A stretch of DNA of 64,000 nt, taken from the NCBI RefSeq assembly GCF_002218085.1, contig NZ_BDUC01000005.1:386473-450472 (forward strand), given 5' to 3'. Below are positions 42,125 to 51,799 of the stretch, piece after piece. The translations under genes and the position numbers were made by a program. Source of the DNA: Tolypothrix sp. NIES-4075 (GTDB lineage: Bacteria; Cyanobacteriota; Cyanobacteriia; Cyanobacteriales; Nostocaceae). Within the stretch, counting starts at the first letter, position 1. Every line of letters begins with the position of its first letter. The notes under the pieces were generated by a model, which had not been told where the DNA came from, did not search any database, and was given only the letters and a program-made list of their open reading frames with translations.

Positions 42125-43075
42125 TTAATGCAGCCAAGGACGGCTAACTTCGTCTAATTGGGCAATATCATCATCAGTTAATTGCCAGTTCAAAGCGCCG
42201 GCGTTTTGTCGTACTTGTTGAGCGGTTTTTGCTCCAGCAATCGGGATTGTGTTTCCTTGAGCAATTAACCAGTTGAGAGCAACTTGAGCGGGAGTGCGAT
42301 CGCGTTTTTCAGAAATAGTGCGTAGCAAAGATATCACTGGTGCAATTTTCTCCAAGCCTTGCTTACTAAATCGCGGGTCAATTTTCCTCGCACCGTTGGG
42401 AGTTTCTGCGCTATCAGTTGTGTACTTACCTGTGAGTAATCCCTGCGCTAAAGGACTGTATGCCAAGATTGTCACACCCAACTCACGGGCAGCAGCAAAA
42501 ATGCCATTACTTTCGATTTGCCGCGTCAGTAAAGAGTAGCGTACCTGATTCACAGCCAAAGGCACACCCCGTTTAGCTAAGATATCGTGCGCTTCTCGCA
42601 TTTGTTCTGCCGAGTAATTACTTACGCCAATTGTAGCGATTCTGCCGCGCTGCACTTCATCTGCAAGGGCATTCATCAGAGTTTGTTGACTCATGAAAAA
42701 GGCAAAGGGCCAATGCACTTGATACAAAGCAACTCGCTCGACTTGTAAGCGTTTGAGGCTGGCTGTTAAGGCATCGGCAACTGATTGAGATGTAAATCGC
42801 CAAGGTGCGGGACCGTATTTAGTAGCTATTTGCACTTGCTGCTCCCGTTGTTGCATGAATTGCCCCAAGAATTCTTCACTCATTCCCAAGCCGTAAACTT
42901 CGGCAGTATCAAAGAAAGTGACACCTGTTTCTAGTGCTGCGATGAAGGCTTCTTTGAGTTGTTCGGAACTATAGCCATTGCCATAATTCCAAAAAAGTTT
43001 ATCACCCCAAGCCCAAGTACCGATGCAAAGAGGTGCTACAGTCGGTCCGTTTTGTCCTAATGTGATGGTTGCCAC
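42125..43075 (-). CDS. Aldo/keto reductase
   Basis: 316 residues. TIM-barrel AKR: GVTFFDTAEVYGLGMSEEFLG supplies the catalytic Asp and Tyr, IATKYG the Lys, and VALYQVHWPF the His; GVSNYSAEQM and the C-terminal IPIAGAKTAQQVRQNAGAL bind NADPH. It reduces aldehydes or ketones in the cytoplasm; the physiological substrate is unknown. The gene is convergent with the Uma2 gene at its 3' end. Confidence 0.92.
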   Translation of the reverse strand: MATITLGQNGPTVAPLCIGTWAWGDKLFWNYGNGYSSEQLKEAFIAALETGVTFFDTAEVYGLGMSEEFLGQFMQQREQQVQIATKYGPAPWRFTSQSVADALTASLKRLQVERVALYQVHWPFAFFMSQQTLMNALADEVQRGRIATIGVSNYSAEQMREAHDILAKRGVPLAVNQVRYSLLTRQIESNGIFAAARELGVTILAYSPLAQGLLTGKYTTDSAETPNGARKIDPRFSKQGLEKIAPVISLLRTISEKRDRTPAQVALNWLIAQGNTIPIAGAKTAQQVRQNAGALNWQLTDDDIAQLDEVSRPWLH

Positions 43076-43144
43076 TTTTTTTTAGAAGGTAGAGGTTAGC
43101 AAGAAAAATGAATTTTAAATAGACAATAGTATTACTTTTTATTT

Positions 43145-43193
43145 CGTAGTAAGCGCTTCAGCGCTTATTTACAGCGCTGAAGCGCTTACTACG
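43145..43193. repeat. Perfect 21-bp inverted repeat, CGTAGTAAGCGCTT element copy 2
   Basis: CGTAGTAAGCGCTTCAGCGCT (43145-43165) is exactly inverted at 43173-43193 around a seven-base loop tatttac. It lies between the divergent aldo/keto reductase and PucC-like genes, so it is within both upstream regions. Confidence 0.88.
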
Positions 43194-43254
43194 TTACTTA
43201 TAAAGTTTATCCTGGAAAATAAATAAAAAAATCCGATTAATCTCGAAAAATAAT

Positions 43255-44679
43255 ATGGCAAGCGGTGATTTATCTGATTCTGGGTCAGCTTTTGTGAGTG
43301 TGCCGCGAATCAAAGTTTTGACGATGTTTCGGCTGGGCTTATATCAGATGGCTTTGGGTATTATGTCGATTCTCACTTTGGGAGTGTTGAATCGAGTCAT
43401 GATTGAAGAGTTGAAGGTGCCAGCTTTAATTGCAGCCGGAACGATCGCTATGCATCAATTTGTCTCACCAACGCGGGTTTGGTTTGGACAAATTTCCGAT
43501 TCTAAATTGCTGTTTGGCTATCACCGCACTGGTTATATCTGGGTGGGTGCGGTTTTGTTTGCGATCGCTTCTTTTTTAGCGGTACAAGTTGTTTGGCAAC
43601 TCGGTTTCAGTTTGCAAGCAGGAACTTGGACAACTCAAACTACAACTTGGGCAATATTTCTCGCTTTTATCTTCGCACTCTACGGTTTGGCGATCGGTTT
43701 TAGTTCAACACCTTTCGCAGCGCTGTTAGTTGATGTTTCCGATGAAGACAACCGCTCTAAATTAGTCGGGGTTGTTTGGTCAATGCTGATGGTGGGGATC
43801 ATTGTCGGGGCAATTATTAGCAGCGGCTTACTCAAGCAAATTGCTTTAAACGCACCGTTAGATGTACTGCGATCGCAAATTAACCGTTTGTTTTTAATCG
43901 TACCCGCAATTGTCGTCGGATTGTGCATTCTTGCGACAGGTGGCGTAGAAAAAAAATATTCTCACTATACTACTCGTTCGACGGCAGTTGAGCGCGAAGA
44001 TAAAATTACTTTGGGCAAAGCGCTGCGAGTGCTAACAGCGAGTCGGCAAACTGGGATATTTTTCAGCTTTTTGCTATTAATGACCATCAGCTTGTTTTTG
44101 CAAGATGCAGTATTGGAACCTTACGGTGGTCAAGTGTTTAAGATGACGATCGCCGAAACAACAAAGCTGAATGCTTTCTTTGGTACGGGAACACTTTTAG
44201 GTTTGAGTATCACCGGCTTTTTGATTGCCCCGCGTTTGGGAAAGAAAAACACCACCAAGCTGGGATGTGTGGGGGTAGCGATATGTTCGCTATTAATTAT
44301 TTTGGCAGGGACAACTGCTAACCCGAAGCTGTTGCAATTAAGTTTAATTTTGTTTGGCTTTGCTTCTGGTGTGACGACAACCGGAGCGTTAAGCTTGATG
44401 CTGGATCTTACAGCTGTGGAGACTGCGGGAACATTTATCGGTGCTTGGGGGTTAGCGCAAGCAATGGCGAAGGCACTTGCTACAGTATGTGGTGGTGGGT
44501 TGTTGAATTTAGGGAAAGCTTTTTTGACAACCCCACTTCAAGCTTACGGATTGGTGTTTGCCACCCAAGCTGTAGGTATTTTGCTGGCGCTGTGGTTTTT
44601 AAGTCAAGTGAATGTCAGAGAATTTCAGAATAATGCAAAGCTTGCGATCGCCTCTATTATGTCAAATGATTTAGATTAG
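43255..44679 (+). CDS. BCD family MFS transporter (PucC-like)
   Basis: 474 residues with about twelve membrane segments. [28 protein letters not shown] at the start, [13 protein letters not shown] and [39 protein letters not shown] match the PucC/LhaA (bacteriochlorophyll delivery) branch. In purple bacteria these proteins assist assembly of light-harvesting complexes; cyanobacterial members probably handle chlorophyll or chlorophyll-binding proteins. Its promoter region carries the perfect hairpin element. Confidence 0.9.
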   Translation: MASGDLSDSGSAFVSVPRIKVLTMFRLGLYQMALGIMSILTLGVLNRVMIEELKVPALIAAGTIAMHQFVSPTRVWFGQISDSKLLFGYHRTGYIWVGAVLFAIASFLAVQVVWQLGFSLQAGTWTTQTTTWAIFLAFIFALYGLAIGFSSTPFAALLVDVSDEDNRSKLVGVVWSMLMVGIIVGAIISSGLLKQIALNAPLDVLRSQINRLFLIVPAIVVGLCILATGGVEKKYSHYTTRSTAVEREDKITLGKALRVLTASRQTGIFFSFLLLMTISLFLQDAVLEPYGGQVFKMTIAETTKLNAFFGTGTLLGLSITGFLIAPRLGKKNTTKLGCVGVAICSLLIILAGTTANPKLLQLSLILFGFASGVTTTGALSLMLDLTAVETAGTFIGAWGLAQAMAKALATVCGGGLLNLGKAFLTTPLQAYGLVFATQAVGILLALWFLSQVNVREFQNNAKLAIASIMSNDLD

Positions 44680-44868
44680 GGAATGGGGAATGGGGAATGG
44701 GTAATGGGTAATGGGTAATGGGTAATGGGTAATGGGTAATGGGGCATGGGGCATGGAAAGAATCTCTTATTCCCAATGTTCGCTTTGCCCATTGCCCAAT
44801 TCCCAATTCCCAATTCCCAATTCCCAATTCCCAATTCCCAATTACCCATTACCCATTCCCATTTATCA
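44677..44868. repeat. Mirror tract (GGGTAAT)n ... (TTCCCAA)n
   Basis: Left arm: gaatgggtaatgggtaatgg heptamers (44680-44755). Right arm: cccaattcccaattccc and ttacccattaccc units (44786-44862). The arms are nearly complementary, so the region can fold into a long hairpin. It ends eight bases before the inositol monophosphatase start, covering any ribosome-binding site. Confidence 0.85.
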
Positions 44869-44869
44869 A

Positions 44870-45676
44870 ATGACTGATTTTTGGACAACTATTCTCGAAT
44901 TTGCCCAAACCACTACCACCAGGGTAGGTAAGCAGCTAATGCTAGATTTTGGGCAGGTACAAGCTTCGCTAAAAGCTGATGGTACTTTGGTTACGCAAGC
45001 TGATAAATGGGCGGATCGGACAATTTGTGATGCGATCGCTTCCACTTTTGCGGGTTATGGTATCCTCAGCGAAGAAGCTGATAAGGTGTTTCCCGGTACA
45101 GAGTGGTGCTGGGTAATTGACCCTCTGGACGGCACAACTAACTTTACACGCGGTATTCCTATTTGGTCAATTTCCCTAGGTTTGCTGTATCGAGGCATAC
45201 CTATTTTTGGCTATGTTTACGTGCCGCCAACTGACCAAGCTTTTCACGGCTTTTGGCAAGGTACATCTGAGTTAACAACACCTACCGGGGCATTTCTCAA
45301 TCATCATCCCATCCACAGCAGTGCTGATGACCCCAGCAACAATCATTTTTTTAACCTTTGTTCTCGCAGTACAGCAGTTATCCAAGATGGTTTTCCCTGC
45401 AAAATTCGCATGTTAGGCGTTGCTAGCTATAATTTTCTCACAGTGGCGACTGGGGCTGTATTGGGCGGTATGGAAGCGACACCAAAAGTTTGGGATATTG
45501 CCGCCGCTTGGGTAATTGTTCAGGCAGCAGGCGGAAGCTGGGTATCTTTGAAGACAGAGCCATTTCCTTTATTATCGGGAGAAGATTATAGCGATCGCTC
45601 TTTCCCCACTGTTGTTGTCAGTCGTGCAGAATTGCAACCTGTATTTCAACCGTTTGTGGATCAAGTGAAAATTTAA
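44870..45676 (+). CDS. Inositol monophosphatase family protein
   Basis: 268 residues from the ATG at 44870 ([13 protein letters not shown]); the open frame continues 46 codons upstream through repeat DNA and that part is rejected. Family motifs: GILSEEAD (metal-binding Glu), [17 protein letters not shown] (metal-binding DPLDGT), and [15 protein letters not shown]. These Mg-dependent, Li-sensitive enzymes remove phosphate from inositol-1-phosphate, and some act on histidinol phosphate or fructose-1,6-bisphosphate. The catalytic residues are complete; the substrate is open. Confidence 0.92.
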   Translation: MTDFWTTILEFAQTTTTRVGKQLMLDFGQVQASLKADGTLVTQADKWADRTICDAIASTFAGYGILSEEADKVFPGTEWCWVIDPLDGTTNFTRGIPIWSISLGLLYRGIPIFGYVYVPPTDQAFHGFWQGTSELTTPTGAFLNHHPIHSSADDPSNNHFFNLCSRSTAVIQDGFPCKIRMLGVASYNFLTVATGAVLGGMEATPKVWDIAAAWVIVQAAGGSWVSLKTEPFPLLSGEDYSDRSFPTVVVSRAELQPVFQPFVDQVKI

Positions 45677-45783
45677 ACTCTTAGGTAGTAAGCGCTGTAC
45701 TCGCTTTAAATTGAGCGATAAATCGCTCACTACGAATAAGAGCAAGAAAAAATTTCACGGCTCTTGATATAATTTTTGCGGTG
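45677..45783. repeat. TAGTAAGCGCT...CTCACTACG element, copy 3
   Basis: At about 45684-45734: ggtagtaagcgctgtactcgc and, after an AT-rich centre, gagcgataaatcgctcactacg, with an inner hairpin GAGCGATaaATCGCTC. It belongs to the same family as 13495-13576 and 43145-43193. Confidence 0.65.
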
Positions 45784-46014
45784 TTTCGTGTTCTAAACTC
45801 GAAGTTTCATGTTCGGAAGCTCAAGTTTCGTGTTCGGAACTCGGAGTTTCATGTTCAGAAGCTCAAGTTTCGTGTTCGGAACTCGAAGTTTCGTGTTCAG
45901 AAGCTCAAGTTTCATGTTCAGAAGCTCAAGTTTCGTGTTCGGAACTCGAAGTTTCATGTTCAGAAGCTCAAGTTTCGTGTTCGGAAGCTCAAGTTTTATG
46001 TTCAGAAGCTCAAA
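45784..46014. repeat. Eleven tandem copies of a 21-base unit
   Basis: Units run TTTC(A/G)TGTTC(G/A)GAAGCTCAAG alternating with TTTCGTGTTCGGAACTCGAAG; 11 x 21 = 231 bases. Because 21 is a multiple of three with no stops, several frames on both strands stay open; the plus frame is continuous with the dienelactone hydrolase frame and would encode seven-residue Lys-Leu-Lys-Phe-Arg-Val-Arg type repeats. No spacers, so not a CRISPR array. Confidence 0.9.
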
Positions 46015-46107
46015 CAACAAAAACTGCCTGCTTCAAGCCGGGAAACCCCTCCAACGCACTGCCTCCTTAATGCCCAATGCCCAATGCCCATTGCCCAATT
46101 AACCGAT

Positions 46108-46830
46108 ATGCAAATCGAACAAAAAGAGGTGATGATTTCCACCCCCGATGGAGAGATGCCGGCTTTCTTGTGTACACCTACTGAACCTGACCGCAAGCCA
46201 GCCGTCCTGCTTTTCATGGAGGCTTTTGGCTTAACGTCGCACATTCGAGACGTGGCAACGCGGATTGCCAAGGTGGGTTACGTAGTGCTTGCGCCGGATT
46301 TATACTATCGCGAGTTGCCGAACAACAAGTTCGGATACGACGAGGTTGAGCAAGCAATGGCTATGATGTGGCGTCTCGATTTTGGCAAGCCCGTAGAAGA
46401 GGATATTCGGGCAGCGCTGGCTTATCTGAAGTCACGATCGGATGTGTACCCAGATAAAGTCGGCGTTACAGGGTTTTGCTTGGGTGGTGGATTGACCTTT
46501 CTCACTGCTTGCAAAATGTCGGACGCGATCGCTGCGGCAGCCTTCTTTTATGGTATGGTTTTAGACGAGTGGATCGACGCAGTAATAAACATTACTGTCC
46601 CCGTATACTTATTCTTCGGTGGTGTCGATCCATTTATTCCTCAAGAACGTGTTAAACAAATCGAATCCCGGTTCAAGGAACTCGACAAAGAGTATACCTT
46701 GAAGGTTTACAGTGATGCCGACCACGGGTTTTTCTGCAACGAGCGTTCTTCTTACAACCCCTTGGCAGCGGAAGACTCTTGGCACGAGCTTACACGGTTC
46801 TTCGATAAACATTTGCAGGAAGTTGTCTAA
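46108..46830 (+). CDS. Dienelactone hydrolase family protein
   Basis: 240 residues from the ATG at 46108 (MQIEQKEVMISTPDGEMPAF). An in-frame GTG at 45781 lies before the 21-base repeat array; starting there would add 109 repeat-coded residues, which I think unlikely. Alpha/beta hydrolase fold with the nucleophile Cys in GVTGFCLGGGLTF, an acid residue in FGGVDPFIP and His in DADHGFFC. Members open lactone or ester rings; the actual substrate is unknown. Confidence 0.9.
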   Translation: MQIEQKEVMISTPDGEMPAFLCTPTEPDRKPAVLLFMEAFGLTSHIRDVATRIAKVGYVVLAPDLYYRELPNNKFGYDEVEQAMAMMWRLDFGKPVEEDIRAALAYLKSRSDVYPDKVGVTGFCLGGGLTFLTACKMSDAIAAAAFFYGMVLDEWIDAVINITVPVYLFFGGVDPFIPQERVKQIESRFKELDKEYTLKVYSDADHGFFCNERSSYNPLAAEDSWHELTRFFDKHLQEVV

Positions 46831-46978
46831 CAAGACCGAAGACGAAAACGTAGCAATACAATCGGCTGAGTCTTTGCGTGAGAACACTTGCATCAATTTT
46901 ATTGCTGGGAACTTGATTAAGCTTGGCGACGAGGACACAGCAGCCTATCTTTGTGCGTCATGAGAGTGCAAGCAACCG

Positions 46979-48172
46979 ATGAAATTCAATATTCGCTCAA
47001 TGCCAATTATTGGCTTAATCACAGCCGAATCCTTGTCTTTGATGGGAAACCAAATTGCGGCGGTTGCAATACCGATATTGGTCTTGCGGTTTACTAATTC
47101 TCCTATAATTACCGGAATTGCCAGCGCAGCTAACATAGTTCCGATTATATTGGCTGCAATTGTGGGTGGGCGAGTTATTGATAGATTCGGTGCGTGGAAT
47201 ATCAGCGTGGCTGCCGATGTGTTGAGTTTTTTCTCTGTTCTTGCCTTACCCTTCGCGTTCATTTATTTCGATCAAGTTTCCCCATTATTGATATTTTTGT
47301 TGGTATTTTTAGGGGCACTGTTCGATCCTACCGGAATATCAGCTAGACAAACACTCGTGCCAAACTTGGCAAAGTTGTCCGGTAAGCCATTGCCAAAAAT
47401 CAATTCATGGCGAGGAGGACTTGAAAACGCAGCGGACTTTCTCGGTCCTGTAATCGGCGTTGGTTTAATTGGCGTAGCTGGAATCGTTCACACTTTTTTG
47501 ATTAATGCCGTTACTTTTTTGCTCTGTGCAGGCATATTTGCGATCGCCGTTCCCAGAAAGCAAGAGATCGCATCGATGGGCAATGAAGGTGCTGCACCTA
47601 GGGGCGTGACTTTTATTTTTAAACACCCTCAACTCAGACCGTTGGCAATTGTCGGTATGGTTGCGAATTTCGCCATCCTGCCATTTTTGGGGTTGCTGCT
47701 TCCGGTGTTGACCACACAAAAGTTTCATAGCACAACTTTACTCGGTGTTTGTTTATCAGTTTTCGGGCTGGCAGCAACCGTTGGTGCAGCCTTTTTCTCA
47801 CGACTTTCTCATCGCTACTCTCTTTCAGTCATTTATTATGGCGGATTGTTAATGACGGGAGGTTCTATGATACTTTGTGCTATTTCCACTCATAAATATC
47901 AAGTTATAATTTGTGCGGGTTTAGCTGGATTGTTGCTAGGTGCAGGCAATCCGTTACAGCAGACAATTTTGCAAGAGCAAACACCAAAAGCGATCGCCGG
48001 ACAAGTATTCACCTCACTAACAGCGATTCACTTTATTGGTGGACTTTTTGGACTGCTGTTCGCCGGCATTTTTACCGAGTTCTCAAATGTTGAGCGGGTG
48101 CTTTTGTGCTTTGGCTGTTTGCTGCTAACCTCAGCAATCTTCGGTTGGTTTCGGTTGCCATTGAAACGGTGA
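46979..48172 (+). CDS. MFS transporter (enterobactin-exporter-like branch)
   Basis: 397 residues with about twelve hydrophobic segments. LSLMGNQIAAVAIPILVLRFTNSP, GGRVIDRFGAWNISVAADVL and FDPTGISARQTLVPNLA fit the MFS_3/EntS-type efflux branch. The cargo cannot be told. It is 148 bases after the dienelactone hydrolase gene on the same strand, possibly in one transcript. Confidence 0.88.
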   Translation: MKFNIRSMPIIGLITAESLSLMGNQIAAVAIPILVLRFTNSPIITGIASAANIVPIILAAIVGGRVIDRFGAWNISVAADVLSFFSVLALPFAFIYFDQVSPLLIFLLVFLGALFDPTGISARQTLVPNLAKLSGKPLPKINSWRGGLENAADFLGPVIGVGLIGVAGIVHTFLINAVTFLLCAGIFAIAVPRKQEIASMGNEGAAPRGVTFIFKHPQLRPLAIVGMVANFAILPFLGLLLPVLTTQKFHSTTLLGVCLSVFGLAATVGAAFFSRLSHRYSLSVIYYGGLLMTGGSMILCAISTHKYQVIICAGLAGLLLGAGNPLQQTILQEQTPKAIAGQVFTSLTAIHFIGGLFGLLFAGIFTEFSNVERVLLCFGCLLLTSAIFGWFRLPLKR

Positions 48173-48312
48173 GCAATCTTGCAGGAGGCAGGCGTTGCTG
48201 TCTGTATTGGACAAGGTGCAAACCGCTATAGACTTTATCGTTTATACTTTTTTTATCCTTTATCCTTCATAGTTCAGATAACACGCTCGTTTCCCGCATC
48301 CCGTGTTTTTCT

Positions 48313-48933
48313 ATGAATACTGTAATTACACCAGAAAAAATTGAATTACCTCCCGGCGCTGTGTTGAAACTTTTGGGGAACTGGCAAGAGTACCAAAGAA
48401 TGGTTTTGCAGTTGGGCGATCGCTCCCTCCCCCGTATTAAATACCGACCAGGAGAAATTTTGTTGATGGCACCTTTACCTGAACATGGAAGAGATGCTAG
48501 CTTGCTCTCCTTGGTGGCGATAACTTTACTTGACCATTTAAATTGCAAGTACGACTCATTTACGCCCATAACCATGAGCTTGCCAGAAATAAGTGGTATA
48601 GAACCGGACTATTGCTTTTACATTGAAAATTGGAGAGCTGTAGTAGGTAAGAACCGTATCGATTGGGAAAACGATCCGCCACCCGATTTGGTAATTGAAA
48701 TAGACGTTACTAGTTATAGCGATATTAATGATTATCTCCCTTACAAAGTGCCAGAGGTTTGGTTCTTAAAAAATAAGCATTTGTTGGTTTATAAATTGCA
48801 GGGTGAAAGTTATGTGCTTGGAGAAAGCAGTTATTATCATAATGTGAGAGAAATTGTCCAGCAGTGTTTGCAAATTGCAAATGAGCAAACAACAAGTGAG
48901 GCAATTAGGTGGTTAAGGAACTTTTTGCAGTAG
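48313..48933 (+). CDS. Uma2 family (DUF820) putative endonuclease
   Basis: 206 residues. LPRIKYRPGEILLMAPLPEHGRD, ISGIEPDYCFYIENW and PPPDLVIEIDVTSYSDINDYLPYKVPEVWFLKNKHLLVYKL are typical of the second common Uma2 subtype, with Asp in the PD position and Glu-x-Asp at the usual Glu-x-Lys place. Function not established. Confidence 0.87.
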   Translation: MNTVITPEKIELPPGAVLKLLGNWQEYQRMVLQLGDRSLPRIKYRPGEILLMAPLPEHGRDASLLSLVAITLLDHLNCKYDSFTPITMSLPEISGIEPDYCFYIENWRAVVGKNRIDWENDPPPDLVIEIDVTSYSDINDYLPYKVPEVWFLKNKHLLVYKLQGESYVLGESSYYHNVREIVQQCLQIANEQTTSEAIRWLRNFLQ

Positions 48934-49173
48934 ACACGAGCGTTGAGCATCTCTTGCCGCACTCAGCATCACCTGCATACAGATTATTCTGTCCGTGCGA
49001 ACTTTATAAATTTTTAGCTCCTAGGGTATTGGCTGTTGGTGACAGTACAATAATTCAATAGTCATAATTAATGCGATCGCTCTTTCCCCCCAAGGAAAAA
49101 GAAAAAATCGCTCAAATTAAAAGCTTCACAGCTTAACGCCTTATATATCAGCTTTTATATCTAACAAATAACA

Positions 49174-50127
49174 ATGAAAGGACTCTGGTTAGAAAACAAC
49201 CAACTACAACTTCGCACAGATATCCCCATTCCTCAACCACCACCAGGAGAAGCGCTGGTGCGCGTTTTGCGTGCAGGTATCTGTAACACTGACTTAGAAT
49301 TGCTCAGAGGTTATTATCCCTACACCGGCATTTTAGGACATGAATTTGTCGGTGTCGTTGCCCAAGGACCAGAAAACTTAGTTAACAAGCGAGTAGTCGG
49401 AGAAATTAACGCCGTCTGTGGCAAGTGTCGCTTTTGTCGCAGCGGACAACCAACGCACTGTGAAAACCGCACCGTCTTGGGTATTGTCAACCGCAACGGC
49501 GCTTTTGCTGATTATCTCTGTTTGCCGATAGAAAATCTACATCCCGTGCCCGATAACGTGCCTACAGAAGTAGCAACATTTACCGAACCTATAGCCGCAG
49601 CCTTGGAAATTCAGCAGCAGATACCGTTAAGTGTAAATCAGCGCGTGCTAGTAGTGGGAGATGGTAAGTTAGGGCAACTTGTAGCGCAAACACTCGCTTT
49701 GACAGGCTGCGATTTGTTAGCTGTGGGGCGTCATCGTGATAAACTTGCTAATTTAGAAGCACGAGGTATCAAAACTGGCTTCGCTGAAGCTGTTACAGAT
49801 AGAGCTTTTGATGTTTCTGTAGAGTGTACCGGCAATCCCGAAGGATTTGCGATCGCTCGTCGTGCCCTACGTCCGCGTGGTACATTAATACTCAAAAGCA
49901 CCTATGCAGGCAACCTCAGCCTTGATGTTTCCTCTTTAGTTGTAGACGAAATTACTCTCATCGGTTCGCGTTGTGGTCCATTTCCTGCCGCACTCGACTT
50001 GCTAGCAGCAGAAAAAGTAGACGTACAACCTTTAATTGACGCTACCTATCCCCTTTCTGACGCGCTTGCCGCTTTTGAACAAGCTCAACGTAAAGGAGTT
50101 ATGAAAGTGTTGTTAGAAATGAGTTAG
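49174..50127 (+). CDS. Zinc-dependent alcohol dehydrogenase family (MDR)
   Basis: 317 residues, somewhat short for the family. GroES-like N-terminal half with catalytic-zinc ligands in RAGICNTDLE and GHEFVG, structural-zinc cysteines in CGKCRFCRSGQPTHC (four Cys), then a Rossmann half with VLVVGDGKLGQLVAQ. It oxidises an alcohol or polyol with NAD(P); substrate unknown. Monocistronic. Confidence 0.9.
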   Translation: MKGLWLENNQLQLRTDIPIPQPPPGEALVRVLRAGICNTDLELLRGYYPYTGILGHEFVGVVAQGPENLVNKRVVGEINAVCGKCRFCRSGQPTHCENRTVLGIVNRNGAFADYLCLPIENLHPVPDNVPTEVATFTEPIAAALEIQQQIPLSVNQRVLVVGDGKLGQLVAQTLALTGCDLLAVGRHRDKLANLEARGIKTGFAEAVTDRAFDVSVECTGNPEGFAIARRALRPRGTLILKSTYAGNLSLDVSSLVVDEITLIGSRCGPFPAALDLLAAEKVDVQPLIDATYPLSDALAAFEQAQRKGVMKVLLEMS

Positions 50128-50377
50128 TGGATAGTTGTTGGTGGATAGTTGTTGGTGGATAGTAGATAATGCCAATGAAAGGAACCGACACCCTAGAAGG
50201 GTGCGGCTACACGAACAAAGCCTGCGAAGGCAGGCTTCGTTTGTAGAGCCAGCGGCTTCCAGCCTGTTCGCGTAGCGTGCGCTCGGCGCAGGGCTTTCTA
50301 ACACCCAACACCCAACAACTATCAACTATCAACTAAGAACTATCAACTAACAACTATCAACCAACACCCAACAACCC
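50128..50377. repeat. Extragenic element and caactatcaact repeats
   Basis: It begins with gtggatagttgttg units, then a GC-rich element (about 50187-50290) with the hairpin AAGCCTGC/GCAGGCTT, then many caactatcaactaa and cacccaacac units to 50377. The outer units are complementary (ggtggatagttgttg versus caactatcaacc). Confidence 0.75.
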
Positions 50378-50677
50378 CTAATAAAGCATCGGATTGGTTT
50401 TCGGTTGATAATCAAGACAATTTATCGCTTCTTCTGTATTCGCAGCGCTGGGATGTACAGTGCATTTGAGACGGTAATCGTCGGTAAAAAATTGACAGCC
50501 ACTACAAGGGATTTGATGCATTTGCTTGGCTACACTTACACTATCTCGCGCTGTCGTCCAAAGACTCCAACCTACAAGAATAATTAATGTCCAAGCAGTA
50601 ACAAAACAAACTGGCACTACAAACGGTTGAATAGTATGAATTAGGAAATAAAGTAGTTTTAGCACGAGCAATTCCAA
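50378..50677 (-). CDS. Conserved small membrane protein with Cys-x-x-Cys
   Basis: 99 residues. One long hydrophobic segment (about 15-42), then a soluble domain with CSGCQFFTDDYRLKCTVHPSAANTEEAINCLDYQP: four cysteines that might bind a metal or form disulfides. It resembles a cyanobacterial conserved hypothetical, but I cannot name it. It is 87 bases upstream of the chlG stop, so it is not in the chlG operon. Confidence 0.72.
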   Translation of the reverse strand: MELLVLKLLYFLIHTIQPFVVPVCFVTAWTLIILVGWSLWTTARDSVSVAKQMHQIPCSGCQFFTDDYRLKCTVHPSAANTEEAINCLDYQPKTNPMLY

Positions 50678-50764
50678 TCTAAACCTATAAATTAAGAGTG
50701 AGAAGTTTTGAAGTTATGTTAACTTCTTACTTCTCACTCTTATCTCCTACTTACGAAGTATAAA

Positions 50765-51799
50765 TCAAATCGCCGCATGATGACCTAGTGCTATACCAGT
50801 CACAAGCATTCCCAAAACGAGAAACGGTTGAGCGCTTGCTTGGTATTTCACGTCATTGTTTACTGGGTCACGTAGGAAATACATATCCTGGAAGGTGATT
50901 TGTGGGATGATTAGCAGTACGAGAATTGCCGCGTATAAATTTTCATGGATGCTGACGAGATAAGCTGCAATCAATCCTTGAAATAAATCAATCATCACCA
51001 CACAAATCAAAGCAGCATTGGTGACGCCAAACATTACAGGTAGCGATTGTAATCCTAATTGGCGATCGCCTTCGACACTCTTAAAATCATTGACAATGGC
51101 GATGCCTAATCCAGCTAAACTGTAGAACATTGTCAAAATGACAATAGTTAAATTTAGGTCGCCAAACAAAGCATGACCAGTACACCAAGGAAAGGTAATA
51201 TAACTTGCACCCAAAGCATAACTACCTAACCAGCCGTTTTGTTTCAGCTTTAAAGGTGGCGCAGAATAGATATAGCCGATGAAAGAACCGATAATCGCGA
51301 TTGATGTAATTGTGGGAAATGGATTACCAGCCCATTTATCGAGAGCAAAAGCGATCGCTAACCCGGCAATAAGTAATACCCAAATTTGCGTAATTACCTG
51401 GGGTAGAGGAATTGCGCCAGAAGGAATTGGACGATAGGGTTCGTTAATGGCATCGATTTCGCGATCGTAATAATCGTTGGTAATTTGTACGTAACCTGCC
51501 ATCAAAGGTCCTGATAGCAACATACAAAGTCCTGCCTTCAAGACATTTTCCAGCGTCCAAGTATAGTTTCCACTTGAAGCCGCACCGCAAACTACACCCC
51601 AAATTAAGGGAATCCAGGTAATCGGCTTCATCAGTTGCAAGCGGATTTTCCATATCGAGGTTTCTCCTGCTGCTGCACCTTTCATGCCCAGGAGTTGCCT
51701 AGCTTTAGAACCGCTTTCAACAACAGCTTTTACTTCCTCGTCGGCATTAATTGCCTCAGCAGAATTAGAATTTGGGGTAATCGGAGTTGATTCAGACAT
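50765..51799 (-). CDS. chlG: Chlorophyll synthase
   Basis: 344 residues from the ATG at 51799 (MSESTPITPNSNSAEA); the frame extends 31 codons upstream through repeat-derived sequence, which I reject. UbiA-type prenyltransferase with about nine membrane segments, the Mg/diphosphate motif YYDREIDAINEPYRPIPSGAI (DRxxD), and the second Asp motif NDFKSVEGDRQLG. It attaches phytyl or geranylgeranyl to chlorophyllide a in the thylakoid membrane. Upstream is a repeat tract, then the ArsA-like gene. Confidence 0.95.
   Translation of the reverse strand: MSESTPITPNSNSAEAINADEEVKAVVESGSKARQLLGMKGAAAGETSIWKIRLQLMKPITWIPLIWGVVCGAASSGNYTWTLENVLKAGLCMLLSGPLMAGYVQITNDYYDREIDAINEPYRPIPSGAIPLPQVITQIWVLLIAGLAIAFALDKWAGNPFPTITSIAIIGSFIGYIYSAPPLKLKQNGWLGSYALGASYITFPWCTGHALFGDLNLTIVILTMFYSLAGLGIAIVNDFKSVEGDRQLGLQSLPVMFGVTNAALICVVMIDLFQGLIAAYLVSIHENLYAAILVLLIIPQITFQDMYFLRDPVNNDVKYQASAQPFLVLGMLVTGIALGHHAAI

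Noticed and set aside
45784..46014. CRISPR array
   Set aside because: The repeats are directly adjacent, with no unique spacers, and no cas gene is nearby.
45793..46102. Further open frames on both strands in the 21-base repeat
   Set aside because: A stop-free repeat whose length is a multiple of three leaves several frames open by chance.
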